Source: Trichodelitschia bisporula
Lineage: Eukaryota; Ascomycota; Dothideomycetes; Phaeotrichales; Phaeotrichaceae
Assembly (NCBI GenBank): GCA_010356995.1
Contig: ML996694.1
Span: forward strand, 309,224-373,223
DNA length: 64,000 nt
Direction of reading: 5' to 3'
The notes beneath the pieces were generated by a model. The model did not search any database. It was not told the origin of the DNA and saw only the letters and a program-made list of their open reading frames with translations. A program made the position numbers and the translations under genes. This document shows, in pieces, positions 17,407 through 27,809 of the stretch. Numbering within the stretch: the first letter of the stretch is position 1; the number at the start of each line of letters is the position of its first letter.

Positions 17407-20400
17407 CTATTGTGTCTCTCCATCTCCCTCACCTCTAGCGCGCTTCTCCGCGCTGCCTCCATCCTCGCCCTCACCATCCTCGCGCGCACGCTTGGGAACA
17501 AACTGGCGAGCCCCCGGGTTCATGTTGTTGGCAGCTGGCCCACGCGGGCTGCTAGGAGCACCGGCACCACGACCGCCCGGAACCTGAGTCTGGAGAGGTA
17601 CGGCACCACCACGGCCACCTCTACCACCGCGGCCACGAGGACCCTGCGGAAGGTTGGACCCACGGCCCCCGCCTCCAGCTCCACCCTGCTGATGGGCTTG
17701 CTGCTGGGCGTGGCTCATCTGTTGCTGCACACCAGCTCCACCCTGGGCACCACCGCGACGGCCGCCCATGCCACCAGGACGAGGAATACCTGAGGAAGGT
17801 GCGTTCTGCGCCGCGAGGTTGCGCAGGGCAGCTGGACCGGTGCCAGCCTGAGGCGGACGAATTTGCGACGGCTGCCCGAAAGCAGCCTGCTGTGGCTGGG
17901 AAGGCTGCCCGAAGGCAGGCTGCTGCTGACTAGGCTGGCCAAAGGCCGCCGGCTGTTGACTAGGTTGACCAAAGGCCGCCGGCTTTTGACTAGGCTGACC
18001 AAAGGCCGCTGGCTGCTGACTAGGCTGGCTAGGTTGCCCGAAAGTCGACTGCTGCTGACCGGCCTGAGGTTGAGCCGCCTGCGGGGCGTTATTCGTATTG
18101 CCGAAAGGAGTAGCTTGAGCCGATGCCGGGCCCGTCGGAGGAGCCTGAGCGGGCTGAGCGGGCTGCTGAGGCTGGGCAGGCTGCTGGGGAGCGGCGTCCG
18201 GCCGCATAGCACGAGGCGCCCCGGATTGAAGCGTCTTAGTTTTCGCGGTCTCCCAGACTTCGCCGACGGGAGCCTGGGGATTGGCCTTCGCAACGTGTTC
18301 AACGTAGTCGAGTTTAGACGTAGCAGCCTTGACCTTGTTTTCTGCCATCTGCAGTTTCACGGAGTGGCGCTTAGACTCCATCTGGACCGCATTAGCTTTC
18401 GCTGTTTCTGCTGCCTTCGCTGCTTCTGCAAGCTTGTCGGCCATGGCCTTTTCTTGCTCCTCGCGGATCTTGGCTTCCAAAGATTCTTTCTCCTGGGACA
18501 ACTTTGCTTGGACATTGCGCGTGAGAAGATTTTTGACAACGGGATGTGTGGCGATGAGCTCTTTAAGCTCTTCAGGGCCGGGCGTCCACTTGGTGGGAGG
18601 CGCCGTGCCTTCGGTACTCACTTGCTGCTCCAGATTCCGATTCTCAGCATTCTGCTGGAAGGTGGCCTTCAGCTGCTCAATCTCCGCTGCATGCTCCTCT
18701 TTGAGCTTCTCCATAGCTGCTTCATGCTCTTGCATAATCTGCTTCCGAATTTCTTCTTTGCCATCGTTAAGCTTAGAAGAGAGCTGCTTGCGCATCACGT
18801 CGGCGCGCTTCTGGAAGGTTTCTTCGGCGGCCCGAACCCGCTTGTCGTGTTCGGCATCGAGCGATTCCCGGATGGACTTGATCTTCTCCTCAAGCTGTTC
18901 GGCGATGGACAAGTCTTCAGGATTCTCCGATGCAGAAATACCAGCGGTCGCACGAAGTACCTCGAGTTGCTCATGGGTGGTCTTAAGCTCAGCCACCACC
19001 TGTTGAACATCGGGGTTGGAAAAGGGATCCGCAGATTCCAGCTTGCCGATCTGGTTCCTCAGAGTATCCTGACCAACGTTAGTAACACAAGAGGTCTCAT
19101 TACCATATGTCCTTACCATTTGCTCCTCAAGCTCCCGAATGCGACCCTGGAGAGCCTCTTTCTCAGCGACGAGAGCCTTAGTACGCTCGATTTCTTCTTC
19201 CAGACGGCCCGTAGTAGCCGCAAGCTGATTGCGAAGCCCCACAAGCTCCATAAGCTCCTCTGCGTTGGCCGGAGCGGCATGGTCATCGATCTGACCTTCC
19301 TCGGCAGCATTGACAGTTTCCTGGGCACGAGTAAGGGCCTCGTCGCGAGCAGCCTTTGTCTGCTCCAATTCCTCCTTGACAGCTTCAAGTTCCTGGATGA
19401 GTTGAGCCTTCTCCTTGGAAGCAGCCTCGATCTGCCCATTCTTGTCACGAATGATACCATTCTGTTCGCGGGCCTTGGCCTTTGACTGGTCAATAAGCTT
19501 CGCCCGACGAGTTTCCCACTCAACCTTGCGTTCCTCCCAAACGCGGGCAATCTCTTCCTGAGCATTGGTGATCTGTTGAGGAATGCCATCAACCTGCCCC
19601 TGCAGTTGAACCTTCTCGGCAACCAAGCCATCACGCTCGGTCTCAAGTTCAGAGATGCGGGTCTCGAGATTCTCGAGTTCGGCAACACGGTTCTTGAGAG
19701 CTTCAAGTTCAGCAGGATCCACGCGGTCGTACTTCTGCATGATGTCCTGCGTCCGCTTCTGCCAGCGATCACGATCCTCCTGGATGAGGCGGAGTTCGTT
19801 CTCCTTCGCAGGGAGCTCGTTTTCGAACTGAAGAATACGAGCATGAAGCGGCTCCATCTGTTGCTGGATAACCTCGAGTTCTTGAATCTTAGCCCCAAGC
19901 TGGGCCTTCACTTGAATGGTCTCGCTACGAAGCGCAGCGTTGCTCTCGCGGAACACGTTGAGCTCGTTGAGAGTCTGCACAAGCTTGGTCTGGTTGAGTG
20001 CGTTCTGTTCCCGATCCATCTGAAGTTGGTGCTCCTGGCTCAGCTTCTCACGAACATGGTCGAGCTGAGACTGGGTGCTCTCGAGTTGAGTCTGGAGACG
20101 CTTGTTCTCCTTGACCGCCAGATCATATTGCGCATCGACGATATCCTTCTCTTGACGAAGGAAGCGGATGATCTCCTGAACATTCTCGGGAGCAGTGTCG
20201 GTGTTCGTAGTGGCATCACCTTCGGTAGTGCGATTCTTACGAAGTGCTCCAATCTGTTGGCTGACGTCCTCGAGTTGTTGATGCAGACGACGGTTTTGGA
20301 CAAGAGCCTCTTCGCGACGAAGTTTCAAGTCCGCAATCTCCTGTTCATAGCGGCCCTTGGTTTCCTCCCAGTTCGCTTCGCTCTGGGCCAAGGTGGACTT

Positions 20401-23400
20401 CGCATACTCGGCTTCGGCCTTGAAATTCGCAACTTCGGACTTGAGGTCGTTGAACTCGCCACGAATCTTCTGAACGGTCTTGGAAGCTTCCGCATGCTTG
20501 ACAAGCTCGTTCTCATAGCTCTCCTGAGCCTGACGCGTGATTTCAGCCTGTGCCTTGAGGTCCTCTTGGTGGAGCTTGGAAGTTTCCTCAAGACGCTGAA
20601 CATTGTCCTGCAGACGGGCAACCTCAGTGTCAAGCGCCTGTTTCTGCTGGTTGAACTTGACACTCGACTCCTCGTACTTCGTGCGGATTTCAGACAGTTC
20701 CGCATTGGAAGTGGTGAGCTCGGTGGAGATTTCTTCAACCCGCTTCTGAAGGTCTTGGATCTTAGCGTCCTTTTCGGACGCCGCGCGATCCATCTCCTCT
20801 TGGAGTTGAGTCTGGGTCTCGGTGAAGTTTTGCAACTCGTCCTCAGCAGCCTGGCTGATTTCTTTGTACTGTTCGACGTCCCCGAGCGCTTGGTTGAGCT
20901 CGACCTGCTTAATTTCGAGATCACGCTTGAGATCAGCGATCTCTACGAGCAGCTCCTGCTCCCGGTTTTCGTTGCTCTGTTGGGTACCAGAAGTCAGGCG
21001 AGGCTGGAGAGCCTGGGCCTTCTCTTCAGCATTGCGAAGCTGAATCTTGATTTCGTCCACGTTCGACTGCAACTGGTCACGCTGAGCCTTAGCGGTGGCA
21101 AGCTCTTCACGAGCGCTGCTGAGGCTCCGAAGCAGATCCTGAATCTGCTGTTGATTCTGTTCTTGCTGATACTGGTAGCGCATGGCTGACTTCTTGTTGT
21201 CGTCGGCTTCTTGCTCAAGTTTCTCTTCAGTGCGCTGGAGTTCAGCCTCCAGAGAATCAATGCGCGTCTGCAACCGCTTGCGAGTTTCGGCTTCATCATG
21301 CTCACGCTCGTTCTGGAGGCGCTGAAGATCGGCGATCATCTTGTTCTGACGACCCTGATCCTCACGAAGCTGAGTGTTGTCCTGGGTGAGGCGAGCCTCG
21401 ATGCTCTGCCAGAGATCGCGCGCAGCCTTAAGATTGGCGGATTCGTGACGCAAACTATCCACGAGGGCCTTAGCATCGATGAGTTCCTCGGCAACTTGTT
21501 GAGTCCGAAGATCCTGCTTGGCCGCGAGTTCGGAGAGAGACTGAGAACGCTTCTGAAGCTCGGCATTCTCAGCCTTGAGAGCGTTGTAGTTCGATTGAAG
21601 CAGCTCGTAGCGCTCCATAGACAGAGTTATGTGGCTGCTGATGCGAGCGTGCTCAGCCTGCAGCTCGGCCTTCTCCTTTGCAAGGCGGTCGACTTGCTGC
21701 TTCAGAGTAGCCTGGTCGGTGACAGCTTCCTCACGGAAAGCCTCGAAGTGCGATTTGACCTCCTTCAGGAGCTTCACCTGTTCGGCCAACCCGGCAGCGT
21801 CAAGAGTAGACTCGGTGCTCTGACCGCGCTTGCGGGCAGGAGACTGCGCCAGCATAGCATTCAGGTCTTCACCATCAGCCAGCTTGCGCTCGGCGAGAAC
21901 GCGCTTGAAGATTTCACGCTCGCGGATGTAGGAGTCGAGGCGAATTTGAAGAGATTTGATGGCGTCGGTTTGTTGCGCGTACTTCTCCCGAATTTCCTCA
22001 AGGTCGTGGCGGTCCTGTTCGATCTGGGCCTCGCGAGCCTTCGCCGACTCGCCTTCCTTCTCGTCACAGAGTTCGCGCGTAAAGTGGAGGAGCTTTTCGT
22101 TTTGCGTCATCAGCTCATTGACGTTGTGGAAGATCACAAGATGCTCGTTGATAAACTGCGCAACTTCCGGCAAGTCCTCCTGGTCGCCGCGGAGCTCTTC
22201 GCGAGCAAGCTTATCCAGGTAAACACGCTCGTTGTCGTCGAGAGCCCGAATGCCCCGCTCGCGAGACTCAAGTTCGACCATCAGCACCTTGGATTGCGCA
22301 CTGAAGTCGCGAATCTGTTCACGGAGGATGTTGGCTTCCTTGCGGAAACCTTCGCCCATACCTTGGAATTTGCGGGCATTCTTCTTCGCCTCATCGCGCT
22401 CCTTGTGCGCTGTTTCGATGACAGCAACAAGCTCTTGGACCTCAGCCTTAAGGCGGTCGTTGTCCATGCGCAGTTCATCAAACTCAGGCTGGCGGTTTTC
22501 AAGGTCACTGAGCATCTCATCGATAGTGGCAGTAAGGCGGTCGTTGCGACGACGCTCGATCTCGAGTTCTGCCCTCAGCTTAGAATGTTCACTGACCATG
22601 CGAGTGACACTCTGGGATTTCATTTGCGATCCACCAGGGGAAGAGAAAATGCCAGGAGAGCCCAGACGGGAGGGAGTGCCATAGGCCGTGAATCCGTTCA
22701 CTTCGCGACGCGGGGTGCCAGGGCGAGGAGTGCCAGCCTTCAGGGTGGTAATTTGGTTGTCCAGAGCCTCGATTTGGGTTTCCAGCTCCACGATCTGCTG
22801 GTTGGCAGTGACGCGCTCCTTGCGCTCATCTTCGATCTCGGCTTGAAGGCGGCCAATCTCATCGGCGGCGTCATCCTTCATCTGCTCGTAGGTCGCTTCA
22901 AGTTCGCGCACACGGGCCTGGGCGTCATCTGCCTTCTGCTTCTGCATGTCGAGAAGTCTACGGGCGCTGTCCAGCTCCGCTTGGAAGGATTCGGCGCGGC
23001 GGGCACTGTCTTCCTCCATGGTTTGAATCTTTGCAAAGGCGTCTTCAGCCTTGCGAGAAAGCTCGCTGACCTGGATGCGCAGAGCGCCTTCCGTGCGCTG
23101 GAGAGTTTCGACTAAGCGGGAAGATTCCTCCTGATCGCGCAAAAGTGCAGAGATCTTCGCACTCTTTTCCTTGCGGAACTTGCTAAACTCTTCATTCCGA
23201 CGCTTGAGCTCATCCGAGGTCCACTCGTTGCTCTTCTTGAGAAGTTCTATTTCCTGTTGGAGATTCTGTTCCCGGAACTTCGTGCTCATGGCAGCCGCCT
23301 CCGCTGACTGAAGCTTATCTTCCAGCTGTGAAACTTCGCGACGAAGGGCTTGGATCTTCTGCTGCTGATTGTGAAGTTCTTCCGTGAGCTTGTCGTGGAC

Positions 23401-23888
23401 TGTGGCCTTCGATTCGAGCAATGCAGTGGTGTCGCGATTCGTCTCCTCCAACTGAGAGATACGCGCATGGAGCTGCTGAACCTCGGTGGAGCTGCTGTTC
23501 GAGGCGATCTTCAGCGACTGAAGCTCTGCATCGAGAGTAAGGCGCGCGTTGTCTATCATGGAATCAGCTTGAAATCTTGCCATCAGGAACAGGTGAACAA
23601 ACCTTGCTCAGCGATCTTGTTGCGCAGTTCTTCGACGTCTTTGGTGGATTTCTCCAGGGAGGCCTTCAGCTTCTTTTCGCGATTCTGTCCAGTGCGTACA
23701 AAAGCGTCGAGTTCAATCTCTGAGCGGAGCTTGTTTTGCTCGATCTGCTCGCACTGCCGCAACTTCTCGATGATTTTTGGGAGAAGCTCGAGGATCGCAT
23801 CCTTCGTAGGAGCATCGATGAGGGTAGTGACAAATGTCTGAGGGACTTCGAACGCCGCGGCGACGTAGCCGATGTCGAGAGTCGCCAT
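17407..23888 (-). CDS. MLP1: Mlp1/Tpr nuclear pore basket protein
   Basis: Two exons, 23888..23603 and 23552..17407, around a 50-nt intron near the start; 2143 residues. Mlp/Tpr proteins form the nuclear basket filaments and act in mRNA surveillance and export, pore anchoring and chromatin contact. About residues 30-1800 are almost continuous heptad-type coiled coil, rich in Glu, Leu, Gln, Lys, with a short break around residues 380-420 (TPRPGTPRREVNGF). The domain ends with the conserved MAENKVKAATSKLDYVEHV. The tail is unlike the rod: Pro/Gln/Ala-rich, then about seven FGQPSQ-type repeats, then an RGG-rich stretch, then KRAREDGEGEDGGSAEKRARG, a likely nuclear localisation signal. Length and architecture fit the family. 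An alternative donor near the 3' end could exchange the final residues (see the unit at 16959-17376). Long open frames on the opposite strand mirror the coiled-coil codons. Confidence 0.95.
17863..18055 (-). repeat. FGQPSQ repeat array in the MLP1 tail
   Basis: About 30-nt units translate as (Q)PAAFGQPSQ, with variants KPAAFGQPSQ, QQPAFGQPSQ, QQAAFGQPSQ and TFGQPSQPSQ. The units are nearly identical at the DNA level, so the array is young or kept even by recombination. A further single PFGNTNN lies just before it. Confidence 0.9.
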
Positions 23889-25247
23889 TGCGGCGGAACG
23901 TGGAATTGTGAGATAGGAAAGTGGGTTCGTGGTAGCGGAACGTGGGATCGTGAGATGTGATCGAGAATGTATGATTGACGCAAGTCAAAGGAATGGGAGA
24001 AACAGAGAATTATCCAGTGGCCCGGATGGCGCACGCCTCGATAAACAACAAGTTGGCTTCCAGTAAGGGAGTGTGGTTGTTGTTGAACGCAGAGGGTGCA
24101 GTGAAAGGGTGTGGTGTAAAGAAGATGGAGGTGCTGCACCCGTGTAGGTGAACTTGACGCGACAGGTCACTGGTCCGTGCGCACCAGGAAACCCACGCCA
24201 AGACTTCACTTTAGAACGCCAAGACTTCGACAAGAGCGAGCCTCAAACGGTCCGTGTCAACGTCACATTTATGTCCGATGTAAAAGTTCGTGTCTCTCGC
24301 ACACCAGTGGTTTGCACAACATTTGGGTGGGCAATAGATTCTATCGCAACAGGCTTCGGATGCTACCAATGGTTGATATGGCCGATTTCAGGCAACAGCC
24401 GCACAAAGAATTCTATCCCTTTGTCACTTCCAGATGGTTCCGCCGCATCATTCATACTCAACGAAACATCCCACATCACAGCACATCAGACAGGATTATT
24501 TTAGAATGTGTTTATGACTGGTTTAAGGCACTAACCCGTAGACTTCGACAGGCAACCGCGCCGCCCTCGCCCGTTAACACCCCCACCAACAAGCTCCACA
24601 CCAACCCAGCTACCTGTCTAAACCAAACCTCAACTCTCAGAACCCACATCAACGCCAGCCTATGCCGATGCCGATGCGAGCCCGATACAAGCTCGGCCGT
24701 TATCATGGTGTATCGTATGGCTGACGATGTCGACCCATGGACATCAGGCCAGTTCATGCCTTATCGCTACCCGAAAGTGAAGGGAAATCATGATGTAGTG
24801 ATCCTGGCGAGGACCACGGGCCCACATGACGTATAGTCATTACGCTGAGAAGACAACTGGAAGAATAGCACAAAAACATCATCAGAAGGCTTCAAAATCA
24901 TGCTCGCAATGTCCAAAAAAACAAAAACTGGCTCATGAGGTGGTATCTCTCCTAATCATTCAAAAAGGGAAAAGCAAAAGGTTTGACAAATGCTTTTGTC
25001 GTAGCGCCGTAAACGTCATTTCGTAAAAACTCGTGGACCAGTTCGAGGAAGCGAAACGAAGGAATGTGGTGAACGGTCGGTGTCTAGTTGTCGAGTCTTA
25101 CATGTGGTGTTCGTCAGAGGAGCCGTCTCGAGTCTAGGCATCGCTCATACTCGTGACACAGGTCATCGTGGCTTCGTTAACATGCTGAAGCTGACAAAGG
25201 AAATGGTATAATGCAGTGTAACGACGGAAGCAAACGCGTCGAATCGC
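23889..25247. other. 1.36-kb interval, MLP1 promoter and regulator 3' end
   Basis: The first few hundred bases upstream of 23888 should hold the MLP1 promoter. A 219-codon plus-strand frame crosses 24177-24836 but has shadow-like composition and no domain, so it was not called. Confidence 0.5.
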
Positions 25248-27809
25248 CTAGCTGTTCGCCCGGATGACGAGCTTGCTCAGGAACTTGTTCGAGAGGCAGT
25301 CAAAGTCTTCGCGGTCATATTTGGCATCATTGCGGCCCCGGAGGTACGTTTCTACGCGAGTTAGAAGACACACTCAACCAGTATGGGCTTAGGGGTAAAA
25401 CTAACCGTATTTCTCCACGTGGCCGCGGATTTCTGTCATGGCGTCGCAGACGGCCAGGTTGTTGTTCAGCACATGCGAGTGCTTGCGCGTGTCCCACTCG
25501 AGGAAGCTCGGCAGCTTGGTTGAGATGGCACTGAACAGGCCGACGATGACGCCGACTGGAACCGACTCCATATCGTGGCAGAAGTTCTTGACCGCCCCCT
25601 CATCGGGCACGCGGTAATGGCAGTCGAACTGCATGAGCTCCCACACGCAGAGAATCAGAGCGGCGGTCATGAAGATGGTCGGCCAGTTCTTCAGCTTATC
25701 GCCGCTGTAGACAGACGAGTAGAGCGCCGATAGCTCCTCCAGGATGTCCTTCATCAACTCGCGCCACATGTCGGCCATGGCTTTCTTGATCTGGAAGTTG
25801 ATCATAACCGGCGCACAGCTCTTGCCATAATACCTGCTCTGTGGGTCGACGATCAAACTCTCCCTTCGCTGCTGCTCAGGCAGACCTTCGATCAGTGTAA
25901 TGTGGAGAGTCAGCGCATACGCCACCACAAGCTTGAGGCCCTTCCGGATAACCGGGAGCTGCGTGCGGACGTAGTAGCGGTACGTCGTCTTAAGCAGCTC
26001 GGTGACGAACTTGGTGCCGTCGAAATACTCGTCTACGAACTTCTCAAAGCCTTGGTCGATGTGCATGTCGAGGTAGTTGGAAATCATGGGAGCTGAAATG
26101 GTGTCAAGATTCGCGGCGAGCTTTGCGGTGTTGACCTCGAAGGTCTTCGTTTGTGAGTTGCTGGGGCCCAGCTGCTCCATCCAGTCGACACCAAAGCACT
26201 TTTCGTCCACAACATACACCTCGTGCGCCTTAATCGGCATGAAATAGCCGTATCCGTGGGTGATGTAGAAGCGGTGCTCATACTGCGAGAAACCCTTGAT
26301 GTTGGCAATGGAGACGCTGCAGTTAACGTGGCGTTCATAGTCGGCATTCCAACCCTTCAGGAAAGACGCGATATCCTTGATATCCATGCGTGTGCACGGA
26401 ACCTGCCAGAGGCGTGCATGCGCTGGCTGACATCCACCGCAGGGATCGCCTTTATCGCACACCTTCTTCAGGAACTTGCACCGCAAGCAGGCACGCAGTT
26501 TGCGGATCTCGTGGGCCTGTTGCCGTTGCTCAGGGCGCAGGGGGCCGCGCCTCCGTCCGACCTTCTTCTCCGCCTTTTCTTTGCCGCTGCTGGCCGAAGC
26601 AGGCGCCTTCTTCTTCACGATCGTCTTGGGCGTCGTTACGCCAATCGGGCTAATCGGGCTGTTGCGCCGCCTAGCCTTGGGAGAGCCCGCGCTTGATGCA
26701 CTGGGTGATGTGGATGATGATGAAGATGGACTGGCGGCAATGGCCTGTGGGGTTCGGATGATGACGGCGGAACTGGCGTCGCGGGAAGCGGCAGAGTGGG
26801 CTGGACTGTACTGCTCATTTTCAGGCGATGGGAGAATAGGCAATGCCTGCGTCAGCGTCGGCAATTGGGACTGCTCGCTCTGAGATTCCGGCTCGGGCGA
26901 CACGGGAAACATGATCTCCTCAAAGCTGCTGACCGAGCGGGCCGAGTGCGGCGGAATGTCGGACGACTGCGAGTCCGTCCGGTGATGGAGGATCTGAGGG
27001 CTCACCATCGACAGTGATACCGAAAGGTCTGAGAAGCCATCCATGGAATGGCGAGGACTGTGCTCCACCTTGTTGCTGCCGTCCAAGAGCGCCCAGCTGT
27101 TGTCACTCTGGTTTGACAAAGACCGTGAAAGATACATCTCCTGCGGTGAGCTGTTGGCCATGCTCGGGTTGATGTACTCATTGCTCGATAAGCTCTCGCT
27201 CATGTTGTTGAAGCTATTCTGGAGGTAGGGTCCAAAGTCATTATAGTGGAAGGCCATGCCTGCGATGGCCTCGGACGGCGGGCCAGAGAAGGACGAGACG
27301 AGGTACGAAGTATCGAGGCCGTTGTTTTGGAGAGGCTCCTGAGTCGTCGGGATATACTCATCGATGGGAGACGTATTGAGCGGCATACCATACGTGCCGG
27401 TGAAGAGGGAATCCATAGCGCCTGCCTCCTGACCATAAGATTGCAACGGGAACTGGAGATCCGACGTGGTAAGCAGAGCGGTGGAAACGTCGAGGCCTTG
27501 ACTGAAGGGGAAGTTGGCAGTCTGAAGGGGACCGGTGGACATCAGGTTGGCAGCGGCGGCCATGGACGTCCGTATATCGAGGGTAGCCGTGGTAGGAAGG
27601 CCGTGAGGCAACGGAACGGTCATGGATGCATTCTGCTGACGACTCGATGATGACTCGGCTTGAGCGAGGCCTGCGTTCCGAGACATGTTTTCGGCGTCCA
27701 TGGACAGCTGCCAGGTCGCGTTGCTTGTGTAGTAGAAGTCTTGCGGAGCGGAGTTGTCAAAAGAGTCAACGCCTAGCACCTGGTCGGGTGGGAAGTCGAT
27801 ATGCTCCAT
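25248..27809 (-). CDS. Zn(II)2Cys6-type transcription regulator
   Basis: Two exons, 27809..25406 and 25351..25248, around a 54-nt intron (GTTAGT donor, TCTAAC branch); 835 residues from the ATG MEHIDFPPDQVLG. The first 400 residues are low-complexity, rich in Ser, Asn, Gln, Pro and acidic residues, as in activation regions. A basic block (KVGRRRGPLRPEQRQQAHEI) leads into RKLRACLRCKFLKKVCDKGD, with six cysteines spaced C-x2-C-x6-C-x5-C-x2-C-x11-C at about residues 438-470. This is a binuclear zinc cluster with an unusually long last spacing. Unlike the typical class, the cluster is central and is followed by an uncharacterised region of 370 residues (FYITHGYGYFMPIKAHEVYV, then MADMWRELMKDILEELSALY) rather than the standard middle homology region. 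It is nuclear and DNA-binding by inference; the targets are unknown. Confidence 0.88.

Noticed and set aside
17863-23115. Very long plus-strand open frames (540, 537 and 634 codons) opposite MLP1
   Set aside because: Leu- and Arg-rich mirror images of Glu/Gln/Lys coiled-coil codons; no start context and no domain.
24177-24836. 219-codon plus-strand frame upstream of MLP1
   Set aside because: Mixed composition without a domain or family feel, no supporting splice or promoter signal; kept as spacer.
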